A stretch of DNA of 8,205 bases from positions 1 to 8,205 of the forward strand of contig JAJTCI010000090.1 of the NCBI GenBank assembly GCA_021323155.1. Direction: 5' to 3'. This document shows, piece after piece, positions 1 to 8,091 of this stretch. Each line of letters starts with the position of its first letter. Within the stretch, counting starts at the first letter, position 1. The notes beneath the pieces were generated by a model. That model had not been told where the DNA came from. It searched no databases and saw nothing but the letters and a program-made list of their open reading frames with translations. A program made the position numbers and the translations under genes. Source of the DNA: Chitinophagaceae bacterium (GTDB lineage: Bacteria > Bacteroidota > Bacteroidia > Chitinophagales > Chitinophagaceae).

Positions 1-24
1 ATCGTTAGTCTTTTCGCGGCATGC
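1..24 (+). other. End of lipoprotein signal peptide with lipobox cysteine
   Basis: The first seven codons encode hydrophobic or small residues (IVSLFAA), followed by Cys at bases 22-24 and then the hydrophilic NKNRK. This is the pattern of a type II signal peptide cleavage site, with the cysteine to be lipidated. Phe at -3 is less common than Leu, but Ala-Ala-Cys is typical. The residues after Cys contain no acidic cluster of the kind described as a surface-export signal in some Bacteroidota, so a periplasm-facing anchor is the simpler reading. The N-terminal part of the signal lies outside the window. Confidence 0.75.
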
Positions 25-3000
25 AACAAGAACAGGAAGCTTGTAAAGATCGACCCGGAATACAGCAAGTATATAGAGGCATATACGTCCGGCGTCATTT
101 CGAAAAAGAGTACGGTCAGGATACAGCTGGCCGCAAGCACCAGTGCGACGCACGCGCTTAATGAACCCATGAAAGCCGGTATGTTCGATTTTTCACCTTC
201 CGTGAAAGGGACAGCGTACTGGGTAGACGCCCGCACGATAGAGTTCCGCCCTGCCAAAGACCTTGAACCGGGTGAATTGTACGAAGTGTCATTCAACCTT
301 GGCAAAGTATTACAGGTGCCTTCAAAATTCCGGGAATTTAAGTTCAATGTGCAGGTGACCAAACCGGGGTTCCAGGTATCTGAACGTGGTTTACGCAGCA
401 CCGGGAAAGACGTCCTGGGCCTATCCGGTGAAATTTTGACCGCGGACATAGAAGAAAGCAAACGGGTAGAAAAATTACTTGCCGCATCATTAAACGGAAC
501 AGACCTTAAGATCAACTGGCAACATAACGAGGCCAATAAGACACATGGTTATAACGTAGACAACATTAAAAGAGGGACAAGCCCCGGTACGCTTATATTG
601 TCCTGGAGCGGTGCGGCCTTCGACACCCGCGAGGCAGACAAAAAAGAAATCCCGGTACCGGCAATAGGCGATTTTAAGGTTCTTGACGTGCGCGCCATCC
701 AGGATGAAGAGCAATATGTGCTGGTGCAATTCAGTGACCCGTTAAAGATCGGGCAGATGCTGGAAGGGATGATCACGATTGGTCAGCAGGAGAACCTGAG
801 CTACACCATCCTGGGCAGCGAGGTGAAGGTGTATGCCGCCAATCGCCTCGACGGTAACTACACGGTCAATATCAATGAAGGGATAGAAAACCAGCTCGGT
901 GAAAAGCTGGTCAGGCATTCAACAGCGAACCTTTATTTTGAAAATAACCTTCCCTCGGTAAAGATCCATGGATCCGGGTCCATTCTTCCCAACAGTGGCG
1001 GGAGGATCGTTCTGCCATTTGATGCCATCAACCTAAAAGCCGTAGACGTTTCGGTGGTTAAGATCTATGAAACGAATGTCGCACAGTTCCTCCAGCGCAA
1101 TAACTTGTCAGGTGAAAATGAACTGCGGCGCATTGCGAAACCCCTTGTGCAGGCAACGGTTCAGCTGGATAATGATAAGTCGATCAATCTAAACAGGAAG
1201 AACCGTTTCTCCCTGGACATTGACAAATACATCCAGACCGAGCCTGGCGCCATTTACCGCGTTACTATCGGATTCCGGCCCGAGTATTCGCTCTACACCT
1301 GCGCAGGCGCGTCTGAGTCTCATACCGAAGAAGATGAGGATGATTATTATTATGAAGAAACAGACGAAAATGCTGAAGGCGTGGATGAGGACGAGGCATT
1401 CTGGGACCGTTACGACCGTTATTACCCTTATGGATATAACTGGGAGCAACGGGAGAACGCCTGCCATAACGCGTATTACAGCAAAGACAAATTTGAGAGC
1501 CGCAATATTATCTCCAGCAATATCGGCCTGATCGCAAAGAAGGGTGCAGGGAGTTCATTATTGGTGATCACGAATGATATTATCAGTACATCGCCCATGA
1601 ATAATGTTGACCTGCAGGTACTCGATTACCAACAACAAGTGATCGCGAAGGGCAGTACGAATTCAGATGGGACGGCGACACTGGAGTTAAAACGCAAGCC
1701 ATACCTGGTCATCGCTAAAAAAGGTGAGGAGAAAGGCTACCTGAAGATCGATGATGGCAGCGCGCTTCCGTTAAGCCGTTTTGATGTGTCGGGTGACGAG
1801 GTAAAGAACGGCATCAAGGGCTTCATCTTCGGTGAGCGAGGCGTATGGCGCCCGGGCGACAGCCTGTATCTTGGGTTTATCGTGGAAGACAGGGAGAGAA
1901 AACTACCCGACGATCACCCCATTGAAATGGAACTTTATTCCCCCAGGGGGCAACTGTATAAGAAATTGGTGGCGACGAACGCCGCGGATGGTTTTAATGT
2001 ATTCAGAACCGCCACCGATGAAGGCGCGCCAACGGGCAACTGGCTATGCAAGATGAAAATAGGCGGTGCCATTTTCGAGAAAAGGCTGAAGATAGAGACG
2101 GTGATGCCGAACCGGTTAAAGATCGACCTTAATTTCGGCAACACCACTGCCCTGGGTAAAAACGCAACGACCAATGGCACACTCAACGCAAAATGGTTGT
2201 TTGGCGCGCCGGCGCAAAGCCTGAAAGCACGGGTAGACGCGCAACTCTATAAGAAAAATACCACGTTCGATAAATTCCCGGACCACGAGTTCGACAACCC
2301 GACCGCGTCGTTCACCACGCAAAGCAAAACGATCTTTGACGGCGCGTTGAGTGCCGTTGGGTCTGCGGCTATCAATCCCGCCTTCGATGTCAATGAACAG
2401 GCCCCTGGTATGCTCCTCGCCAACCTGGTGGTTAAAGTGTTTGAGCCCGGTGGAAATTTCAGTATCGACAATGTATCGATGCCTTATCATCCTTATACCT
2501 CATACGCAGGTGTGAAAATTCCGAAAGCTGATAATGACTGGGGCTGGATTAGCACGAATAAAAATCACCAGTTTGACATTGTAGATGTGGGCACAGATGG
2601 CAGCTTAACTAACGGTGCTACCAATGTGGAGGTTGACCTTTACAAGATCCAATGGCGCTGGTGGTGGGATAACAGCGGTGACGAGCTGAGTAATTTCACG
2701 CAGGACAGTTATAACAAGATGGTTAAAAAAGAATCGCTGGCGTTGAGCAATGGCAGGGGCACGTTCAGCCACAAATTCGGGGAAGAAGATTGGGGCCGTT
2801 ACCTGGTCCTGGTAAAAGACACACGCAGCGGACACGTAACAGGAAAAACATTTTTTGTTGATGACGATAGCTGGCGAAGCAGGCGGAATAACGAAGACCC
2901 GACGTCGGCCACAATGCTTTCCTTCAACGCGGACAAACAAAAATACCAGGTCGGAGAAAAGATCAACCTTACAATACCCAGCAGCGAGGGGGGCCGCGCT

Positions 3001-5523
3001 TTTATCAGCATAGAAACAGGCAGCCAGGTATTGAAGACCTACCAGGTAAAGACAGCAAAGGGACAGACCAGTTTTTCATTCGAGGCGGAGAAGGGCATGG
3101 CGCCAAACATATACGTGAATGTAAGCCTGGTTCAACCGCATGCCCAGACCATCAATGACCTGCCGATCAGGATGTATGGAGTGATACCGGTAATAATAGA
3201 AGATAAACACACGATACTGAAACCGGTAATACGAATGCAGGACGTGATAAGGCCGGAAAAGCAGAACGCCATTACCGTATCGGAGGCCTCCGGTAAAAGC
3301 ATGACCTACGTAGTGGCCATTGTGGACGAAGGACTCCTTGACCTGACAAGGTTTAAAACTCCCGATCCGCATACCTCGTTCTATGCAAAGGAAGCGCTTG
3401 GCGTAAAAAGCTGGGACCTGTATGACTACGTGATCGGCGCATGGGGTGGTGAACTGGAAAGGATACTTACCATCGGTGGTGACGGACAGGGTGACCTCGC
3501 CGCTAAAACAAGAAAGGCGAACCGCTTCAGACCGGTGGTGCAGTTTTTAGGTCCGTTTAAATCAAGCGGTGGAAGCAAGACACACCAGTTTACGTTGCCA
3601 GCTTATATCGGCAGCGTACGCGCGATGGTGATCGCCGCAAAGGATGGCGCATACGGTATGGCGGAAAAAGCCGTACAGGTGAAATCGCCTTTGATGATCC
3701 TTCCCACGGTGCCACGCGTGGCCGGGCCGGGTGAAGAAGTGACGATACCTGTAACAATCTTCATCGACGGCAAAGGAAAACAAAGTCCCTCTGTACGATT
3801 TATAAATAACGGTTTCTTTACCGCAGTCAACGGATCGCAACAGGTTTCGTTTGAAAACGGAGGAGAAGGAATGGCCTATATTAAAACACGGATCGGGAAT
3901 TCAACAGGTATTGGCAAGGTTCGCATCGAGGCCACCCTGGGTAAGGAGAGGGCCGTTTATGAAACGGAGATCGACATAAGAAATCCTAATCCCCTTACCA
4001 CAACGGTCACCGAGTATGTACTTCAACCCGGCCAGGGCTGGGCAACGGACGTTACGATGATCGGAGATGTGGAAAGCAGTAAAGCCACGCTGGAGCTTTC
4101 ATCTATTCCCGCGATCAACCTCCAGAAGCGCTTGTCTTACCTGGTGCAATACCCGCACGGATGCATCGAGCAAACTACCTCAGCGGTTTTCCCACAATTG
4201 GTGTTGAATCAATTGATGGAAGTCGACGACCGGAGGAAAGCGGACATCGACCGGAACATCCGCCATGGCATACAGCGGATCCAAAACTTCCAGCAAACGG
4301 ATGGAGGATTTAGTTACTGGCCAGGCAGCTACGGTGGCGGCAGCGATGACTGGGGCAGTAATTACGCAGGCCATTTCCTGCTGGAGGCGACAGCCAGTGG
4401 TTATTACGTACCCTCGCATATTGTTCAGCAGTGGAGATCTTTCCAAAGGAAGAAAGCGGTGGCATGGAATGTTACCGAGGCGCCATGGTATGGAACAGAC
4501 CTTGCCCAGGCCTATCGCCTTTACCTGTTGGCACTGGCGAAGGCGCCGGAAATCGGAGCGATGAACCGGTTAAAAGAATTCAAGTTCCTAACTGTCGAAG
4601 CCAGGTGGCGGCTCGCGGCAGCCTACCAGCTCGCCGGGCAAAACGAGGTGGCGTTGCAACTCATCAGCGGCCTGCCGATCGATCTTCAGGTTAGGAAAGA
4701 ACCCGGGTTCACTTATGGCAGCGACGTAAGAGACGAAGCCATGGTGCTGGAAACACTTACATTGATGGGTAGAAGAATGGAAGCCTTACAGGTAGTGAAA
4801 AATATAGCGGCAAGGCTTTCGCAGGATAGCTGGTACAGCACGCAGACCACTGCTTACTCCCTTATCGCCATCGCCAAATTCAGCGGTACGAACACCGACA
4901 AGAATAAGATCTCCGCCACTTCCACCATTAATGGTAAGCTGCAAAGTATAAGCACCAGCAGCACTGTCACACAAAACAATATCGCATTCGCCGGTAACAA
5001 AGGGAAGGTGCAGGTAAAGAACAACGGGAAGAACCTGCTGTATGTACGCGTGATCAATGAAGGCAAACCGGTACAAGGTGCTCCCATCGTAGCGACAAAT
5101 AATCCATCCGTGCTCGGCATGACGGTGCAATACATGAATACCGCGGGCCAGGCAATGGAAGTGGGTAGCATCAAACAGGGAACCGATTTCGTGGCGAAGG
5201 TAACAGTCCGCAACCCGGCCAACAGGAAATATACCGAGATAGCTTTGTCGCAGGTATTCCCGAGTGGTTGGGAGATCCTGAATACAAGGTTGTATAACAG
5301 CGAAGGCACGTACCGTTCTTCCCCTTTTGAATACATGGATATCCGGGACGACAGGGTGTATCATTATTTTGACATGAACCCCGGTGAAACGCTCACTTAC
5401 TATGTGCAATTGAACGCGGCTTACCTTGGGCGGTATTACTGGCCTGGTGTTTACTGCGAAGCGATGTACGACCGTACCATCAGCAGTGGTGTGACCGGCA
5501 AATGGGTGGAGGTGACGCCGTGA
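1..5523 (+). CDS. Alpha-2-macroglobulin family lipoprotein with thioester domain (5' end outside window)
   Basis: Bacterial alpha-2-macroglobulin, a periplasmic bait-type protease trap. The frame is open from base 1; codons 1-8 read IVSLFAAC, the end of a lipoprotein signal peptide, so the true start lies upstream and the ATG at 169 is internal. 1840 residues are visible, normal for Bacteroidota homologues. Approximate layout in window codons: Ig/macroglobulin-like domains (57-320); an acidic loop between Cys434 and Cys488; the MG2 domain with motif GERGVWRPGD (611-620); bait-region-type domain (about 970-1045); VDEGLLDLT (from 1108); A2M domain (about 1165-1255); thioester domain with GCIEQ, where Cys1388 and Gln1391 (bases 4162-4173) would form the thioester; and a C-terminal MG10-like domain (about 1700-1840). 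The intact CxEQ motif indicates a covalent trap, unlike thioester-less YfaS-type paralogues. It overlaps pbpC by four bases. Family assignment is secure; protease trapping is inferred from the family. Confidence 0.95.
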   Translation: MVSLFAACNKNRKLVKIDPEYSKYIEAYTSGVISKKSTVRIQLAASTSATHALNEPMKAGMFDFSPSVKGTAYWVDARTIEFRPAKDLEPGELYEVSFNLGKVLQVPSKFREFKFNVQVTKPGFQVSERGLRSTGKDVLGLSGEILTADIEESKRVEKLLAASLNGTDLKINWQHNEANKTHGYNVDNIKRGTSPGTLILSWSGAAFDTREADKKEIPVPAIGDFKVLDVRAIQDEEQYVLVQFSDPLKIGQMLEGMITIGQQENLSYTILGSEVKVYAANRLDGNYTVNINEGIENQLGEKLVRHSTANLYFENNLPSVKIHGSGSILPNSGGRIVLPFDAINLKAVDVSVVKIYETNVAQFLQRNNLSGENELRRIAKPLVQATVQLDNDKSINLNRKNRFSLDIDKYIQTEPGAIYRVTIGFRPEYSLYTCAGASESHTEEDEDDYYYEETDENAEGVDEDEAFWDRYDRYYPYGYNWEQRENACHNAYYSKDKFESRNIISSNIGLIAKKGAGSSLLVITNDIISTSPMNNVDLQVLDYQQQVIAKGSTNSDGTATLELKRKPYLVIAKKGEEKGYLKIDDGSALPLSRFDVSGDEVKNGIKGFIFGERGVWRPGDSLYLGFIVEDRERKLPDDHPIEMELYSPRGQLYKKLVATNAADGFNVFRTATDEGAPTGNWLCKMKIGGAIFEKRLKIETVMPNRLKIDLNFGNTTALGKNATTNGTLNAKWLFGAPAQSLKARVDAQLYKKNTTFDKFPDHEFDNPTASFTTQSKTIFDGALSAVGSAAINPAFDVNEQAPGMLLANLVVKVFEPGGNFSIDNVSMPYHPYTSYAGVKIPKADNDWGWISTNKNHQFDIVDVGTDGSLTNGATNVEVDLYKIQWRWWWDNSGDELSNFTQDSYNKMVKKESLALSNGRGTFSHKFGEEDWGRYLVLVKDTRSGHVTGKTFFVDDDSWRSRRNNEDPTSATMLSFNADKQKYQVGEKINLTIPSSEGGRAFISIETGSQVLKTYQVKTAKGQTSFSFEAEKGMAPNIYVNVSLVQPHAQTINDLPIRMYGVIPVIIEDKHTILKPVIRMQDVIRPEKQNAITVSEASGKSMTYVVAIVDEGLLDLTRFKTPDPHTSFYAKEALGVKSWDLYDYVIGAWGGELERILTIGGDGQGDLAAKTRKANRFRPVVQFLGPFKSSGGSKTHQFTLPAYIGSVRAMVIAAKDGAYGMAEKAVQVKSPLMILPTVPRVAGPGEEVTIPVTIFIDGKGKQSPSVRFINNGFFTAVNGSQQVSFENGGEGMAYIKTRIGNSTGIGKVRIEATLGKERAVYETEIDIRNPNPLTTTVTEYVLQPGQGWATDVTMIGDVESSKATLELSSIPAINLQKRLSYLVQYPHGCIEQTTSAVFPQLVLNQLMEVDDRRKADIDRNIRHGIQRIQNFQQTDGGFSYWPGSYGGGSDDWGSNYAGHFLLEATASGYYVPSHIVQQWRSFQRKKAVAWNVTEAPWYGTDLAQAYRLYLLALAKAPEIGAMNRLKEFKFLTVEARWRLAAAYQLAGQNEVALQLISGLPIDLQVRKEPGFTYGSDVRDEAMVLETLTLMGRRMEALQVVKNIAARLSQDSWYSTQTTAYSLIAIAKFSGTNTDKNKISATSTINGKLQSISTSSTVTQNNIAFAGNKGKVQVKNNGKNLLYVRVINEGKPVQGAPIVATNNPSVLGMTVQYMNTAGQAMEVGSIKQGTDFVAKVTVRNPANRKYTEIALSQVFPSGWEILNTRLYNSEGTYRSSPFEYMDIRDDRVYHYFDMNPGETLTYYVQLNAAYLGRYYWPGVYCEAMYDRTISSGVTGKWVEVTP
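1300..1464 (+). other. Acidic, tyrosine-rich loop between two cysteines within the macroglobulin
   Basis: Codons 434 (Cys) and 488 (Cys) bracket 53 residues, of which 20 are Asp or Glu and 11 are aromatic, mostly Tyr. It starts with runs such as TEEDEDDYYYEE and ends with RYYPYGYNWEQ. The stretch is probably a disulphide-closed, largely disordered loop projecting from a macroglobulin-like domain. The acidity suggests divalent cation binding or electrostatic steering of a partner, but this is inference. The frame stays open and the flanks match the family, so it is not a sequencing artefact. Confidence 0.7.
4162..4173 (+). other. Thioester motif Cys-Ile-Glu-Gln of the macroglobulin
   Basis: The four codons tgc-atc-gag-caa encode CIEQ in the context YPHGCIEQTTS. 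In thioester-containing macroglobulins and complement C3 proteins the Cys side chain is linked to the Gln side chain, giving a bond that reacts with nucleophiles on a trapped protease. The E. coli YfhM equivalent is CLEQ. It is followed by alpha/alpha-toroid sequence rich in Gly, Tyr and Trp (GGFSYWPG, DDWGSNYAGHF), as expected of a thioester domain. Confidence 0.92.
5508..5515 (+). promoter_or_regulatory. Shine-Dalgarno-like site for pbpC
   Basis: GGAGGTGA lies inside the end of the macroglobulin gene. The GGAGG core is separated by seven bases from the GTG at 5520, which is ideal spacing. The alternative in-frame ATG at 5502 has only a weak purine stretch before it. Bacteroidota often do not depend on such sites, so this supports the GTG start without proving it. 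Confidence 0.6.
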
Positions 5524-7949
5524 TCATCCGCGAAACCATACAACAAGTGGTCGCCCGCACGTGGATGATGCCTTTCAAGTGGAAGATCATTTGTGGCTGT
5601 GGCATTGCCGCAATTGCCTGGTTCTGGTTTTCGCTCCCCTCCAACCTGTTCAACGCACCAACCTCTTATGTTATCACCGATAAAAACGGGGTGCTGTTGA
5701 ATGCGTCGATCGCCAGTGACGGGCAATGGAGATTCCCGTACAACAAAAACGTACCGGAGAAATTTAAACATTGTATCACCGCATTTGAAGACAAACGTTT
5801 TTATTATCACATGGGTGTCGACCCGGTGGCGATGGGCCGGGCAGTTTACCAGAATGTCGATCAACAAAGAGTGGTGAGTGGAGGCAGCACGTTAACCATG
5901 CAGGTGATCCGCCTGGGTAAAAAAAACGCGTCAAGGAACATCTGGAATAAAGTGTCCGAGTCTTTGCTGGCGGTGCGGATGGAATTGACCTACTCCAAGC
6001 AGGAGATCATGGCGCTTTATGCGGCGAATGCGCCGTTCGGAAGTAATGTCGTGGGACTTGACGCAGCGGCCTGGCGCTATTACGGCAGGAGCGCGGAGCA
6101 GCTCACCTGGGGCGAAACGGCAGCGCTCGCGGTGCTACCAAACGCGCCCGCCCTGGTGCACCCGGGTAAAAACCGTGACGCGCTATTGCGGAAACGCAAC
6201 GACCTGCTATCAAAGCTTGCCGCTAATAAGACGATCAGCGAATCAACTGCCGACCTGGCGAAACTGGAGCCACTTCCCGCAGAACCCAAACGGCTGCCGC
6301 AACTGGCGCCGCACCTGGCAGATCGATTCACCCGCGATCTTGCAGTGCAAAGCAAGAGTACGGAGCGCATTTCTACCGGCATCCAAACCACGCTGGATGC
6401 GCAACTACAACAACAGGTAGGGCAGGTAGTGGAAAGGCACCACCAACAACTGAAAGGAAATCATATAAGGAATGCCGCGGCCATCGTGGTAGAGATTGAA
6501 ACGGGTAATATCCTGGCTTATGTTGGCAATATCTACAAGCCACAGGAACCGGAAACCGAAAGCCACGTGGATGTGTTGAGTTCAGTGAGGAGTCCCGGCA
6601 GTACGCTCAAACCATTATTGTATGCATCATTGCTGAGTGAAGGCCTGATGTTGCCTAAACAACTCATCCCCGATATTCCCACACAGCTCGCCGGTTTTAC
6701 TCCCGAGAATTTCGATCTTGGTTATGATGGTGCCGTGCCCGCGCACCGGGCACTTGCCAGGAGCCTGAATATACCCGCGGTAAAAATGTTGCAGCAGTAC
6801 AAATACCAGCGGTTCTACGATCAACTGAAGCAAATGGGTATCACTTCACTCACCCGCCCGGCCGACGATTACGGCATGAGCCTGGTGCTGGGTGGTTGCG
6901 AGATATCACCATTCGAACTGGCCGGCGTGTACGCCAGTATGGCGCGTATGTACCTGCACCAGGAGGAGAATAAGGGAGAATGGAATGCCGCCGACTGGTT
7001 TATGCCCAGGTACCAGGTTGTTGAAAAAGGAATGCGAATTGGAAAAAGTCAATCAATAACTCTTTTTGACTATACCGCGTTGTGGCATACGTTCAATGCG
7101 ATGACCGAAGTGGCCCGGCCCGGAGAAGAAGGATTATGGGGTTTATTCAATTCCGCCCAACGCATCGGGTGGAAGACGGGTACCAGTTTCGGATTCCGGG
7201 ATGGCTGGGCCATCGGCATTACACCGAAATATTGCGTGCTCACCTGGGCGGGCAATACTACCGGCGAAGGGCGGCCCGGGTTGACAGGCATCAATACCGC
7301 TGCGCCGATCCTGTTTGATATTTTCCGTTTGCTTCCAGCGACGGAATGGTTCGAGCCACCGGTTAAAAACATCACCTATATCGACGTATGCAATGCATCC
7401 GGCTTTAAAGCAGGACCGGAATGCAAAGGGTCCAGCAAAGTGCTGGTCTCACCGCGGAGCAAAACTAATGCTACGCTCTGTCCGTATCATCGCGTGATCC
7501 ACCTGGACCCCAGCGCGAGCTACCGCGTTACCTCCCGATGCCAGGCACCGGCATCCATGCAACACGTGTCATGGTTCGTCCTGCCGCCAACGATCGAATA
7601 TTATTACCGGCAGCGGCATGCCGATTACCAACCGTTACCACCGTTCATGTCCGGGTGCGAAGCAACGAAAGAGCGGCGGCTCGAGATCATCTACCCAGAT
7701 GCGGATTCACGTATATACGTACCACTTGAATTATCCGGCGGGAGGGGAAAAACTGTCTTTTCCGCTACGCACAGGAACGCGGAGGCCAAATTATTCTGGC
7801 ACCTGGATAACGATTTTGTAGGTAGTACTCAGAAGTTTCACCAGCTTGCATTGAGTCCACCTCCCGGCCAGCATTTACTTACGGTCGTGGATGAGGACGG
7901 AGAATCGGTCTCCAGGCAATTCGAAATACTGGAAAAGGAGAAGAACTGA
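5520..7949 (+). CDS. pbpC: Penicillin-binding protein 1C (bifunctional glycosyltransferase/transpeptidase)
   Basis: Class A penicillin-binding protein that polymerises lipid II into glycan chains and cross-links the peptides on the outer face of the inner membrane. Starting at GTG 5520 gives 809 residues, typical of PBP1C. One membrane anchor spans about residues 23-39 (IICGCGIAAIAWFWFSL). The GT51 domain shows EDKRFYYHMGVD (catalytic Glu90), GGSTLTMQ (121-128, the PBP1C form of this motif) and NAPFGSN. The transpeptidase domain shows S361-T-L-K364 with the acylated serine, S415-L-N417 and K552-T-G-T555, so both activities look intact. A cysteine-bearing linker (Cys624, 635, 654, 674, 713) leads into a C-terminal BiPBP_C domain (about 715-806). 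The GTG overlaps the macroglobulin stop as GTGA, indicating translational coupling. An in-frame ATG at 5502 would add six residues. By analogy with E. coli yfhM-pbpC, it is thought to repair the wall after envelope breach. Confidence 0.95.
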   Translation: MIIRETIQQVVARTWMMPFKWKIICGCGIAAIAWFWFSLPSNLFNAPTSYVITDKNGVLLNASIASDGQWRFPYNKNVPEKFKHCITAFEDKRFYYHMGVDPVAMGRAVYQNVDQQRVVSGGSTLTMQVIRLGKKNASRNIWNKVSESLLAVRMELTYSKQEIMALYAANAPFGSNVVGLDAAAWRYYGRSAEQLTWGETAALAVLPNAPALVHPGKNRDALLRKRNDLLSKLAANKTISESTADLAKLEPLPAEPKRLPQLAPHLADRFTRDLAVQSKSTERISTGIQTTLDAQLQQQVGQVVERHHQQLKGNHIRNAAAIVVEIETGNILAYVGNIYKPQEPETESHVDVLSSVRSPGSTLKPLLYASLLSEGLMLPKQLIPDIPTQLAGFTPENFDLGYDGAVPAHRALARSLNIPAVKMLQQYKYQRFYDQLKQMGITSLTRPADDYGMSLVLGGCEISPFELAGVYASMARMYLHQEENKGEWNAADWFMPRYQVVEKGMRIGKSQSITLFDYTALWHTFNAMTEVARPGEEGLWGLFNSAQRIGWKTGTSFGFRDGWAIGITPKYCVLTWAGNTTGEGRPGLTGINTAAPILFDIFRLLPATEWFEPPVKNITYIDVCNASGFKAGPECKGSSKVLVSPRSKTNATLCPYHRVIHLDPSASYRVTSRCQAPASMQHVSWFVLPPTIEYYYRQRHADYQPLPPFMSGCEATKERRLEIIYPDADSRIYVPLELSGGRGKTVFSATHRNAEAKLFWHLDNDFVGSTQKFHQLALSPPPGQHLLTVVDEDGESVSRQFEILEKEKN

Positions 7950-7985
7950 CAGGGCGCCATCAGTTATTTGGACTAACTGACAGGG
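7944..7985 (+). repeat. Direct and inverted AACTGA repeats forming competing hairpins at the pbpC stop
   Basis: AACTGACAGGG occurs exactly at 7944-7954, where it contains the pbpC stop codon, and again at 7975-7985. Between them TCAGTTA (7960-7966) is inverted relative to both. It can pair with AACTGA at 7944-7949 (six base pairs, ten-base loop) or with TAACTGA at 7974-7980 (seven base pairs, seven-base loop), but not with both. Only a short ATTTG follows the first stem and no T tract follows the second, so this is at best a weak terminator. Confidence 0.6.
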
Positions 7986-7989
7986 ACCT

Positions 7990-8011
7990 GGTTCGGAACA
8001 GGTTCGGGACA
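7990..8011 (+). repeat. 11-bp tandem duplication
   Basis: GGTTCGGAACA (7990-8000) is followed immediately by GGTTCGGGACA (8001-8011), ten of eleven bases matching. It lies in non-coding DNA after pbpC. It may be simple slippage or part of a larger intergenic repeat element that includes the neighbouring array. Confidence 0.6.
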
Positions 8012-8067
8012 GAAGGAGTTTCGAAGCAGGTGATGGGTGAACAGGAAGGTAGGATACGTCTTGGGTA

Positions 8068-8091
8068 GTTGTTGGTCAGGCGACCAACAAC
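8068..8091 (+). repeat. Perfect 10-bp inverted repeat (hairpin)
   Basis: GTTGTTGGTC (8068-8077) and GACCAACAAC (8082-8091) are exact reverse complements around a four-base loop, AGGC. The right arm is also the first unit of the downstream array. There is no T run on either strand after the stem, so intrinsic termination is not supported. It could stabilise the 3' end of the operon message or be the end of a repeat element. Confidence 0.65.

Noticed and set aside
1220..1531. A 103-codon + strand frame overlapping the acidic loop
   Set aside because: It is an out-of-frame reading of the macroglobulin gene with low-complexity Thr/Ile/Lys content. The main frame carries the conserved family sequence on both sides.
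4786..5409. A 207-codon minus-strand open frame inside the macroglobulin gene
   Set aside because: It lies wholly antisense to a well-supported domain, shows no recognisable family motif, and overlaps another antisense frame. It is best explained as a shadow of the real gene.
8068..8091. An intrinsic terminator for the operon
   Set aside because: The stem is perfect but no T tract follows it on either strand, so only a hairpin is claimed.
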